Source: Dermatemys mawii
Taxonomy: Eukaryota; Chordata; Testudines; Dermatemydidae
DNA: 64,000 nucleotides
Direction: 5' to 3'
Assembly (NCBI GenBank): GCA_007922305.1
Contig: ML677333.1
Coordinates: 16,328,676 to 16,392,675 of the forward strand
The notes below the pieces were generated by a model. The model was not told the DNA's origin and searched no databases. It was given only the letters and a program-made list of their open reading frames with translations. Position 1 is the stretch's first letter. Every line of letters begins with the position of its first letter. Shown in pieces: positions 1 to 9,602 of the stretch. Both the position numbers and the translations under genes were made by a program.

Positions 1-1119
1 AGTTTAAGGCCCTGCCACTGTATCTGGACTGGAGGAACCTGATGCTATGACTTTTTAAAACAAGGTAAACAGAAATGAAATTCCAGACCAGCTAGTCAAT
101 TTTTTCCCCCAGGTAAAGTACTGCACTCACTTATTATAATTATTGGCCCTTTTTAATCCAAGTGGCTAGTCAAAAGTTCAGGGCCCTGGGGGATGATCCA
201 GCTGAGGAGAAAATGACAATGAAGTCAGGTACTGTATTTTCTTTGATGCAGTCTTATTTACAAGGAATGGAGAAGGTCCTGCTTCTCTGAATGCAGGACA
301 AACTAGATATATATAAAAAAAGTTTCTTAGCATGGCCCACATCTCTTGAACCAACACCAAATCTCAAAAACTCTCTAGCTTTTCCAAGGTTCATAAACCC
401 TGCTCAACTTCTGCTGTTTACTTTCTTGGTTCTGGCTCTCTCCATTTCTATGTCTTCACCCCAGTTCTCCTTTTCACCCATACTCAGACCCATACTCACC
501 CACCTGGCCAGAAGAATACCCCATGTAACCCTATATCCTTGCTAGTTTCTGGGGAGACTATTAAGGCTTGTTTTAGGTGTGGCCCCTCAATTTATTCACT
601 CTTAAATGAAGGGTGAGTTCACATATTTTAAATCAATACCAATAACAAGGTTTAACCCAGCTCATAGTCTTATTGTTACCCGTTTGCTGAGGACTGTCTA
701 GAACCTTGTAGGTCAGCTTCTCAGTAAAGGAGAAATCAGAGATGCAGAGTCTGGTTATATAGTCTTAGTGTAAATTGTTTTGTATATACATTTACACCAG
801 CCCAGGAACAGAAATGGTTGCAAACAAGGCAATCCCTTCTTTCCAGAATCTCAGCCCAGCACCAATACCAGCTCCCAAGGATCAACTCTGCCCCAAGAAC
901 TGATCCTAACCAGAGAATAAGGCAAAGAGTAAACTCTCTTGCTGCTCAGACAGCTCCCTCTGCTCAGAACTCTTGCATAACAAAACCACCACCACACAGC
1001 TGGCCTACCCAAGACTGAATATTTAGTCACATGCTCTGAAAAAGAACTTGGAAGACTATGTGTAATAGCACCACCTGATGACTCCTGCCAAATAAAACAT
1101 TGTTATTGTATTCTATTTA
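1..1119. other. Non-coding, nothing recognised
   Basis: AT-rich sequence without a supported gene. The short open frames on both strands lack recognisable domains, and I could not match this stretch to a repeat family. Confidence 0.5.
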
Positions 1120-1567
1120 CAATAAAAACTTTTTTTATCCAGCACGATGGGCAAATGGGGGTGCCGGTAAGTAAAAAATTCCAGTTAACTAAGAGGGAGG
1201 GAGTTTGTCTGTGGAAAGGTGCAAAGCTGGTGGTTGGGATGCGTGAGGGGATGCAGGGTGCTGGATCCACTTGGCGCTCACCTCAGGCAGCTCCCTGCAA
1301 GTGGTGACATGTCCCTGATGCTCCTAGGCAGAGGCATAGTTAGGTGACTCTGCACACTGCCCCAAGAGCTGGCTGCACAGCTCCCATTGTCTGGGAACTA
1401 CAGCCAATGGGAGCTGCGGGGGAAGCACCTGTGGATGGAGGCAGAACGCAGAGCTGCCTAGCTGTGCCTCCATCTAGGAGCAGCAGGGACATGTCACCAC
1501 TTGTGGGGAGCCAAGTAGGGAACCTGCCGGCCCAAGCCAACCAGAATATAAACTGGACTTTCAATGA
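1120..1567. repeat. GC-rich foldback repeat, copy 1
   Basis: GC-rich block in AT-rich DNA. Its core is a palindrome built on a CCCATTG ... CCAATGGGAGC pair (about 1382-1415), flanked by matching ACATGTCCCTG and CAGGGACATGT segments (about 1306-1317 and 1485-1496). The same core recurs at 61380-61590, where the outer flank lies in the opposite orientation. I recall this as an abundant turtle interspersed repeat. The open frames across it on both strands are by-products of base composition. Confidence 0.6.
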
Positions 1568-1631
1568 AGATCAGAAATGCAGCTTTCTGGTTGGTAAAGT
1601 GCCAGATAACACAGCTTTTACTGCATTTTAT

Positions 1632-1710
1632 TATTTGTATTGCAGAACAGTGCAAAGGCCCCAGTCAGAATCAGGGCCATTATAGCTCTATACAAACACA
1701 GAGAAGGACA
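1632..1710 (+). repeat. SINE-like repeat (MIR/CORE type), left half
   Basis: The run through AAAGGCCCCAGTCAGAATC, CAGGGCC and TGTATTGCAG up to a 'tacaaacacagag' segment resembles a widespread amniote SINE. A second copy of the same segment is at 17681-17775. It is interrupted at 1711 and resumes after 2285 with the expected continuation (GAAACTGAAATAGAG, then GTGACTTTCCCAAC). Confidence 0.5.
1672..1710 (+). repeat. 39-bp direct repeat, left copy
   Basis: This 39-base segment, beginning CAGGGCCATTATAG, is repeated exactly at 2247-2285. The two copies flank a 536-bp block, so it looks like an unusually long target-site duplication or a local duplication. Confidence 0.85.
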
Positions 1711-2246
1711 GAAGAGTTCTCAGTGGTAAGTGTTGGCTGGGTGCTTCTTGATATTGTAAGCTTCAGCAAAGATATCAACTGTGGGAGAAAATTGCCTCGG
1801 GGAAGAGGTTTGGTTTCTGAATCCTTTTGTTGATTATGGTAGATGCTGTTCTATTGATGGTTATAAGGGATTTATTCCTTTCTTTTTTCTTTTATTAAAA
1901 TCTTTCTTTTAAGAAGCTGACTGTTTGTTTTTCATTGTGTAAGATCCTGGTTTTGGATCGGGCACGTCTCGCAGGATCAGGCGAGGCTTGGTTTTTTTTT
2001 TTTCTCTCAAGCTTCCCAGGGAAGGAAGAAGTTTGGGGAGTTAGTGGAAAGGAAAAGAAGGGTCCCAAACTACCCTAGACCTAGTTTGGTGGTGGCAGTG
2101 TACCAGGTCCAAATACAAAAGAATTTGTGTTCTGGGCAAAAACATTTTAACCCAAGCTGGTAAAATAAGCTTGTGGGGGTTATTTCTTTTTTCATGCGGG
2201 TCCCCACATCTGTACCTTAGAGTTCAGAGTGGGGAGGCAATCCTAA
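1711..2246. mobile_element. Insertion inside a SINE, LTR/retroelement-like
   Basis: A 536-bp block lying between exact 39-bp direct repeats and splitting an older SINE. It includes the T-rich TTTATTAAAATC region, a run of T, and a GGTGGTGGCAG segment that I recall from a common turtle retroelement. No coding capacity is seen. The 39-bp flank is far longer than the 4-6 bp made by LTR integrases, so the mechanism is unclear. Confidence 0.5.
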
Positions 2247-2285
2247 CAGGGCCATTATAGCTCTATACAAACACAGAGAAGGACA
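2247..2285 (+). repeat. 39-bp direct repeat, right copy
   Basis: Exact copy of 1672-1710. After it the interrupted SINE continues. Confidence 0.85.
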
Positions 2286-2420
2286 CGATGCTTGTTCTGA
2301 AAAGCACACAGTGTAAATACACAAGGCAGGCAAAGAGTTGGAGAGGGAAACTGAAATAGAGAAGGAAGGAGAGAGATAGAGTGACTTTCCCAACACAACA
2401 TATCACAGTCAGGAATAAAA
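2286..2420 (+). repeat. SINE-like repeat, right half
   Basis: Continuation of the SINE begun at 1632. The GGGAAACTGAAATAGAG and GTGACTTTCCCAACAC segments correspond to the 'gaaactgaggcacagag ... gtgacttgcccaag' part of MIR-like elements. Confidence 0.45.
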
Positions 2421-4455
2421 GGCCCTTTCCCTTGGCTATGATTCTGCTTAAACACGCCACAGAATATATATAAAACAAAGTGGTCAACCTATTATATGTT
2501 AGAACATTTTAAAAAAGAAATGGACACTTTGTATTTTAAGTGTTTGTCAGAGGCACCCCACTAGCGTGTTCACATAGGTACTGCACGTTTTGTAAATCTA
2601 GCTAATTAAATGAAAGAATCCATGCAGAAAGTTGAAAAGAACTAAGTGGCTTCAGCCTTGAAGCCTAGTACCATGCAGTATTTAGCACCTTACTCCTTTT
2701 ATTTGTAAAGTACATGAAACTATTAGGTTCAGGCTAATATTTTTTCAAGAGCAGTACAACTTTATTTTAATTGAAAATTGGAAGCTTAAGCACATAAAAA
2801 ATGCAAGCAGGTGAAAAGAAATGAATCTCGAAAGCATGAGAGCCAAATTCATCTCTGGTGTAGCTTCATTGAAGCCACAATACTTGTAATAAATTTGACA
2901 TAGAACACTTTGCACAAAGCTGAAGTGTGTCTGTGTTTTTTAAATTAATTTTATCTTTTTACAACACTGAAGCAAATGATAAAATTAGTTTCCCCTGCTA
3001 TCATGTAGTGCTTCATCACTCCAACATTCTCAGCATCTTCCAAGAGAAATATTAGGTGCTTTTACAACTTTTTGTTCTTTTTTAGGAAAATAATTATTGT
3101 GTAATTTCTTCTCATTCAGACTTTAAGCCTTGATTAGAAATGTGCAATCTTATCTTCAAGTAAAATATATAATTTTGTGCAGCACATACATTGATTCATC
3201 TTACAGCAAACGGTCCAATTTTGATTTTGGGGACTGTGTAGTGACGGCAATCAGCTTACCTGCACTTTACCTCTGCATATGATATAGTAATGAATGTGAT
3301 TTTAATCAAAAGGCTTGGACAAGTCTTGTGATCTGACAGAAGACTTCTGCTTAGAAAACATGTCACAAGACAGTAATAGGAGCACATAGACCTTCTCTTA
3401 GAACTTCTTTAATCGGGTTCAATTTAAAAACAAAAAACAAACAAAAGAGTTGTGATAACTCTTTGGAATAGTACAAGTCAATGAAAAACACCAGCCAGAA
3501 CCTGCTGGGCTATGTCCGTGATTATCCAAACCCACAATTATCTTATGATTTCATTAAAGGTTTCTTTACCTGAGGGTTGCAATGCCGAGAGGGTCAGAAA
3601 CAAGTGTCAGAATTATATTGCTATATGGGAAGGGAGGCCTGACTAGATTAGGTAATAACTACATGGCTGGTTCTGGTCTGAAAAATGAGGTCCCAATATG
3701 GAAGAAAGTAGAGAATTGCTAGATATTCCTTTGAGACCTTTGGAGAATCAGCATGGCACTACAGCTGGTTGAAAGAAGTCACAAACTCTGCCAGCAAAGC
3801 CAAAGAGTAAAACATGCAGACTGTATATGTGTTTCCTGCCCTTTCTTTCTCCTGAAGCATCTAGGAAATTAAATGCAAAATACTACGTTGAAACAATATT
3901 AAAGTGGTTACTTGTTAGCATTAAGGGCCAAATTCTCGGCTAATGTATCTCCACTGAAGTCAACTGAGTTATGTCAAAAGAGTTTGGCTCTAAAATTCAG
4001 AAAATGGCAGGGGTAAGGTTGAATACAAGGCAACATCATCATATTTTTACAATGATGAAAGCACACATTTTTCACCATTATACTGCTCAAAAACAGCTGA
4101 AGACATTTACAAAGGAATTTGGAAGGGTTGGCTTAGCTCTACTGACAGGTCCCAGGATAGCCTGAAAAAGCCATCACTGGGTGGGGGTTGGTCACAGGCT
4201 CCAAAGTAAGTGTGACTTTAGAGAATGAAAATAAGTTTATACAATTGCCTAAGAAAAAGGAATCCCTTCACATTCTAATGACATCTCAGTGGTGGATACT
4301 ATCTCTATATATGTCACCACATTTGTCTACATCATGGTGCAATACATCACAGGGGACACATGAATACTAATAGCTCAGGAAACAATGAGGTTTTCTATAA
4401 CTAAGTTACAATCTTTCTCTACATTTCCCCCATTTTAATTGTTTTTACTCCTTTC
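2421..4455. other. Non-coding, mostly unique AT-rich DNA
   Basis: No gene recognised. It contains short decayed fragments of a turtle repeat of the 'caaattc ... tggtgta' type (about 2848-2890 and 3925-3972). The rest is poly-A/T-rich sequence. Confidence 0.5.
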
Positions 4456-4683
4456 TAGGGCTGGTCAAACTTTTTCCATCAAAACTTTTTTTGTTTTATA
4501 GAAAACAGAGTTTTTCCACTTAAAAAAAATCATGAAAACCACTGGCCTTCCATGGAAATTTTCAACTTTTCACAGAAAAAAGAAAAATCCTCATATCAAA
4601 AGTTTAATTTTCACCTAACATGGTTTGATTTTCTGATGAAGAATCAAAATTTTCTGTGGAAAAAGAAAATTTGACCAGCTCTA
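4456..4683. mobile_element. Foldback MITE, GGTCAAA termini
   Basis: The ends are inverted: TAGGGCTGGTCAAA on the left and TTTGACCAGCTCTA on the right. The interior is full of AAAATTTTC-type inverted segments. The flanking 8-mers (CTCCTTTC and CTCATCAG) match only partly, so the target duplication is uncertain. Similar A/T-rich foldback sequence occurs at 12730, 32380, 34686, 37380 and 50925. Confidence 0.65.
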
Positions 4684-5533
4684 CTCATCAGGTCCGCTTT
4701 GCATCCTTCACTCACATTCATTCCTGCTCTCATCCTTTTATCTATGTGAGACTGAATAGAATTACTTGAATAATTATTAAACTACATGAATACATCTAAT
4801 TATATCCTCTCTTGAACTTTTTTATTAAACATTTATATATTTACAATAGCTTATTATTCAGGCTAGCAAGAATTTTTGTCCTTCTTTGTTCTAGTGTCCC
4901 TGGGAGTGTGGCATTTCTACATGAAGCCCATTGAGATAGTACACCAAGGCTGCAGAGACATGGGCAGAGGCTGGAGAAAGCTTAGGGTTTTTGATATAGG
5001 TGCAGAGGCTGCAGAACCTTATATAATCCTTGAGGTAAGCGCATTAGCCTGGCCACCAGAAACTCCTTGAGATTAGATTCCAGGTCTTGAATTGGACAAA
5101 ATGGCCCCAAAGCAGTGAAACATGGCATAGTTTCAAAATCTAAAACCTAGATTTTCCTTGCAGAACATAAAGACAATTCTTGTGATAGTGGAGGCTATTC
5201 TGTCACCAGAACTCAGAGCTGGGTTGAGTACCCACATCGTTCAGGGTCTGGCAGATCAAGGTTATGAACAGGTTGTTGTGGAGCAGGGAGAGGATGGAGG
5301 AGGTCAGACTGTTGACAGTCATCACATTTACAAAGTTGGACACCTTGGGCACAATGGCAGATTGCTCTTGACAGGTTCAAGATATTCATCTTTGCAGGAC
5401 AGGGCAAATGCTTTCCTGTTTCTCATTCCTGGGTGATAGGTTACAACAACAACAAAAAATCCAAGCAAGCGAAGAAGAGAGCACATCTGAACATCTGATG
5501 TTGGCTAAAGCATGTAGCAGACCTTTGGTATTC
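4684..5533. other. Non-coding; weak pseudo-exon candidate within
   Basis: No convincing gene. On the minus strand, about 5370-5200, a stretch bounded by an acceptor-like CCTGCAAAG and a donor-like TTCTGGTGACAG encodes a hydrophobic segment (around LLHNNLFITLICQTL) only if the frame shifts. The pattern faintly recalls BPI/PLUNC-type lipid-binding proteins, but I cannot support that assignment. On the plus strand a good acceptor (TTTTCCTTGCAG, ending at 5162) precedes a 92-codon open frame of unknown nature. Confidence 0.2.
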
Positions 5534-5544
5534 CAGATTCTTAT

Positions 5545-5632
5545 AGTGACAAAGAGTCCTGTGGCACCTTAAAGACTAACTAAAATTTTAGAGCATAAGC
5601 TTTCGTGGTCTAATACCCACTTCGTCGGATGC
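5545..5632 (-). repeat. 88-bp inverted arm, left of gap
   Basis: Read on the minus strand this arm is identical, base for base over 88 bp, to 6038-6125. It contains the hammerhead-like motif of the Penelope-like family and runs into the gap at GGATGC. Confidence 0.9.
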
Positions 5633-6032
5633 NNNNNNNNNNNNNNNNNNNNNNNNNNNNNNNNNNNNNNNNNNNNNNNNNNNNNNNNNNNNNNNNNNNN
5701 NNNNNNNNNNNNNNNNNNNNNNNNNNNNNNNNNNNNNNNNNNNNNNNNNNNNNNNNNNNNNNNNNNNNNNNNNNNNNNNNNNNNNNNNNNNNNNNNNNNN
5801 NNNNNNNNNNNNNNNNNNNNNNNNNNNNNNNNNNNNNNNNNNNNNNNNNNNNNNNNNNNNNNNNNNNNNNNNNNNNNNNNNNNNNNNNNNNNNNNNNNNN
5901 NNNNNNNNNNNNNNNNNNNNNNNNNNNNNNNNNNNNNNNNNNNNNNNNNNNNNNNNNNNNNNNNNNNNNNNNNNNNNNNNNNNNNNNNNNNNNNNNNNNN
6001 NNNNNNNNNNNNNNNNNNNNNNNNNNNNNNNN
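5633..6032. other. Assembly gap (400 N)
   Basis: Exactly 400 unknown bases placed at the centre of a perfect inverted repeat, so the true length may differ greatly and could be close to zero. Open frames drawn across it are meaningless. Confidence 0.98.
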
Positions 6033-6037
6033 TGCAT

Positions 6038-6125
6038 GCATCCGACGAAGTGGGTATTAGACCACGAAAGCTTATGCTCTAAAATTTTAGTTAGTCTTTA
6101 AGGTGCCACAGGACTCTTTGTCACT
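6038..6125 (+). repeat. 88-bp inverted arm, right of gap
   Basis: Identical to the reverse complement of 5545-5632. The hammerhead-like elements are at 6042-6048 (CCGACGA), 6050-6065 (stem-II hairpin), 6066-6069 (GAAA), 6070-6077 (GCTTATGC) and 6078-6079 (TC). Confidence 0.9.
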
Positions 6126-6331
6126 TCTGCAATTCCAGACTAACACGGCTACCCCTCTGATTCTTGACAGATTCTTATAGTTCATCAGGACGAGGGCTGA
6201 GCTCCTTCTAAGAAGTGCCACCACCCCTCAAAAGCTGCCTTGATAACCAGTGTTAGTTCTGCGGAGTTAATGCTACTAGTACTGCTGTTCTTGGACCTCC
6301 AGTATTAGCTGCACTAGCAGACAGTGCAGCA

Positions 6332-7114
6332 TGTTGATTCAGAAGACATTGCTATTGTTCATAAAGAAAATCCACAGGCTGGGTTCGGTAGCAAAGGTGC
6401 TCGGCCAGGTTTATTGGCAACAAAGAACATTACTAGTGCCCTGGTTCAGTGGTTGCAGGTACACTAACGTGTATGCTTGTAACAATGGCACCAGGTCAAT
6501 CAACATAACAGAATGCCGTCCCCTAGGCTAGCACAAAGATGCCCCTCCTATGACTGGAGAGGGGTTGGGAGGTGATTGGCCATCACCAGGCTACCAGCAG
6601 ACAAGTGATGCTGTGGGCTGCTAGGGATAGGGGAAAGGCACCCAGACACTCCTAAATCTATTCTTCTTCTCCATGTTGGAGAGGTGGGGTGAGACCTGAA
6701 CACTTGCATAGATTCAAGTGACAGAAAGGACTGGTGACAGGGAGACCAGAGTTGGCAGGGGTGACAGAAGCCAGGAGAACCATCCTTTTTCTTGGCAGCA
6801 TTCGGTCAGGCAGGATGGGGATTCCACCTGTACCAGTTCATCTTTAATATCATTATTTAGGCTGATTTAGAAATAACTCTGGGGGGGGACCTTGTTCAAT
6901 TTTGTGTCTACTAGCAAGTGTCAGAATGCCTAAGGAGACTGCAGTTTGGATGTCTTGTTAACCAGTGTGGCAAGAAATAACGCTGGGCTTAAGAGCTGGT
7001 CTGATGACTCTTCCCACCAATTAGGCAGTCTGATCAATTAGGCAGCCTAGTGCAGGCCAGGGGGCTCGTAGGTTGCTTGGAGACTGGCTGTGTTGCAGGC
7101 CCTGATTCCTGACA
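6332..7114 (-). mobile_element. Possible solo LTR
   Basis: On the minus strand the block begins TGTCAGGAATCAGG and ends CTTCTGAATCAACA, so it has TG...CA termini. It holds an AATAAA signal about 80 bp before its end (CAATAAACCTGG). The sequence around GGCCAGGTTTATTGG resembles turtle LTRs as I recall them. No target duplication is evident next to these termini, so the boundaries are tentative. Confidence 0.35.
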
Positions 7115-8539
7115 GCTCCCACCCCATTTCAGTGGCGATGTGAGTTTTTATAGCTTGCTAAGCTTTGCGATGAAAGTGTAAAAAAGATAAAATATTGTAT
7201 TTTAAAATATTTTTCTTCAGAAGTAAAGGCACATATTACAAGCCAGATTCTCTTCTCACAAACACTGTTGTAAATCAGCAATTATTTCACTGATGTCAGA
7301 ATGTTTGTGGTTTAAAAGTGGTGTACATGAAAGGATAATTGATCTTTACATCTCCTAATCTTGAAATGCCCTGTTAATTATTTCTGGATAACTTAGATCA
7401 TCAGAGAGTACCCTTAAAAAAGGACCCAGCTGGAATAAATTGTAGACTCACTTGTCTTCCATCTGCATTATAAAAGGAAACAAAAAATGAATTTTTCCAA
7501 GTGTGGTTTTGATTATGCCATTGTGTGTACATTCCTTATTTGGTGGTTTGCTGCATTTGAGCTAGCAGTCATCGCTGGAGTGTGATGAGCACTGTGGGGT
7601 AGAAATATCAAGTATCTGCTGCACCCACAGGAGATATTACGATTTAAGGTATAAAGAAAAAAGATACGATTTTCCAAGTCTATGAACTTTGGAAATTCAA
7701 TACACATTGGAATCTATGTGTGTACAAGGGCCATTGATTTTTTTCTTGTTTAGTGTTCACAGCCCGTATCAGAAAACCCCACAACTGAAAATGCAGTGCC
7801 TGATTCTGCTCTCACTTAAAGTCAGGAAGAACTCAGCCTAAGTTAAAGAACCTAGCTAAAATGATATTAAACCAATATAAAAGAGATCAGTATCAGGCTG
7901 AGAGACTTTGAATCAACAAAGACATTGTACTCTCCTCTCTTTCTCCAAAAGACAAAACCAGATGACCAAGACCATCAGCTATAAAGGTCTCACCTAATCC
8001 TGAGGGGCCTGTTACTGGTGTTTGGGTATCTCCTCCGAATATGGATAATTAACATTAATTGTTAATTTTTTGTTCACTAAGGACAAATTTTTGAAAGATG
8101 CTTCCTCTCAATCCATCATAATTTTGCAGACACTGTTTTGCACCTGCAATTAATGTCCTCTAGCCAAAATCTTCTCTCATATAGGCCTTGATTCAACAAA
8201 TTATTACTACACCCATAATTTTAAGCACATGAATACTCTCTTGGTTGATGAAAAGTGTTATATGAAAGGTAGATATTAAGTACCCTTCTTAATTGGGGCC
8301 ATAGTTATTATTCCTGGCCACAAAGGGGACTTTCTGGAAGAATCTTCAAGTGACCAGTTGAGATTTTCCAAGCAGCTGAAGGGACTTAGATGCCAAGTTA
8401 ATTTCAGTGGGTCTTGGGTGCTTAAGTTCCTTCAGCTCTTCAGAAAATTCTAGTCACCACATATTGATACATAGCTGCATTCCTGGGAGAGCACGTGCAC
8501 TGAGAGGGAATCTGTAGAGTTGTAAAGCAGAATAAATGC
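7115..8539. other. Non-coding, nothing firm
   Basis: No gene seen. At about 8370-8440 a decayed palindromic repeat has a GAAGGGACTTAG / CTTAAGTTCCTTC pair. The rest is not recognised. Confidence 0.5.
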
Positions 8540-8547
8540 CTCTATAT

Positions 8548-8846
8548 CAGCAGTGGGCAACCTGCAGCCCATCAGGGTAATCCGCTGGTTGGCTCCAGAC
8601 CGTTTGTTTACATTTTCATGGCTGCCCACCACTCCCAATGGCCATGGTTCGCCTTTCCCAGCCAAGGGAAGCTGCGGGAAGCGGTGTGGCCCTCAGAGAT
8701 ATGCTAGCCACTGCTTCCTGCAGCTCCCCTTGGCTGGGATGGTGAACCTCAGCCATTGAGAGCTGCAGGCACCATGCAAATGTAAACAAACTGTCTGGCA
8801 ACCTGCCAGCAGATTACCCTGATGAGCTGCAGGTTGCCCACTGCTG
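8548..8846. mobile_element. Foldback hAT-type MITE with exact 8-bp duplication
   Basis: A 299-bp element flanked by perfect CTCTATAT duplications (8540-8547 and 8847-8854), the 8-bp length typical of hAT transposases. The terminal inverted repeats are about 45 bp and begin CAGCAGTGGGCAACCTGCAG. A second inner palindrome (CCCAGCCAAGGGAAGCTGC and GCAGCTCCCCTTGGCTGGG) lets the whole element fold back. It is non-autonomous; the open frames across it are not genes. Confidence 0.9.
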
Positions 8847-8854
8847 CTCTATAT

Positions 8855-9459
8855 GCTGGAGGTAGCATGAGGGGTAGATTTTCCCCTTCCCATTTAGAGG
8901 TGCAGTATTTGTTCTCTAGTGTCACCCTTGGACAAAGAGCCAATGTAAAGGGGCTCCTCCATACCACTCAGATCTTCTTTAATGTCAGTAGCACTGCTGA
9001 TGGTATGACTCAAGAAGTACAAGCAACAGGATTCTGGCTGTTCCCTGTGTAGGTGCTCCCTGCCCTCTCTGTTTTCCCTACACACCCTGAGGGAGAGTTG
9101 GAAGCTCCCTGTTATGATGTTGAAGCCTTGCCAATAATTCTTCATATGTAAACGTGACTTTTTCCTTAATCTTCAAAGTCTCTTTGCACTCATGCCTACT
9201 CCACAGAGATCTGTCTCTGATCACCATAACAAGCACAGTGTAAATACATAAATAATCTCAGTTCCACAGAAGAAATGGAGCACTCCAGGCAGGGCATTTC
9301 CAGATGATTGCTTCACTTCTCAAGTAGATTAACACACAGAGACTTCAACAGAGAAGTTAAGCAGCTTGCTCAAGACCACGGGTACATATATGCAGCACAA
9401 AACCAAACCAGGACACAGTATTGAGTCTCAAAGCCCAGTCAACTGACTCAAGCTAGCCT
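8855..9459. other. Non-coding, faint MIR-like piece
   Basis: No gene. Around 9340-9385 the GAAGTTAAGCAGCTTGCTC segment resembles the MIR 'gttaagtgacttgcccaag' core. Nothing else recognised. Confidence 0.35.
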
Positions 9460-9592
9460 TGAAAGGCTAAAAATAGCAATGTATAAATTCAGGCTTGGGC
9501 TTGAGCTCAGGCTCTGAGACCCTCCACCTCACTGGGGTTCAGAGCTAGAGCTCCAGCCTGAGTCCAAACATCTACACTGACAATTTTAGCTG
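9460..9592. repeat. Foldback repeat fragment (CTACACTG type)
   Basis: GGCTTGGGCTTGAGCTC and GAGCTCCAGCCTGAG form an inverted pair, followed by CATCTACACTG. Related pieces lie at 29236-29398 and 37757-37900. I recall it as a common turtle foldback element. Confidence 0.5.
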
Positions 9593-9602
9593 CATTCCTG
9601 GG

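Larger units (their letters stand above)
5547..6167. mobile_element. Penelope-like insertion in inverted halves
   Basis: The element is bounded by an exact 13-bp target duplication, CAGATTCTTATAG, at 5534-5546 and 6168-6180. The left half is on the minus strand and the right half on the plus strand; both carry the CGACGAAGTGGG ... CACGAAAGC motif. The right half continues into a tail ending CCCCTCTGATTCTT, also seen (in either orientation) at the ends of the 33140 and 40211 copies. A 400-N gap sits in the middle, next to the self-complementary GGATGCATGCATCC that would form if both sides joined. I assign the family from recall of turtle repeats. No reverse transcriptase or GIY-YIG coding sequence is visible. 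Confidence 0.6.

Noticed and set aside
5588..6060. Three open frames of unknown residues
   Set aside because: Created by translating the 400-N assembly gap.
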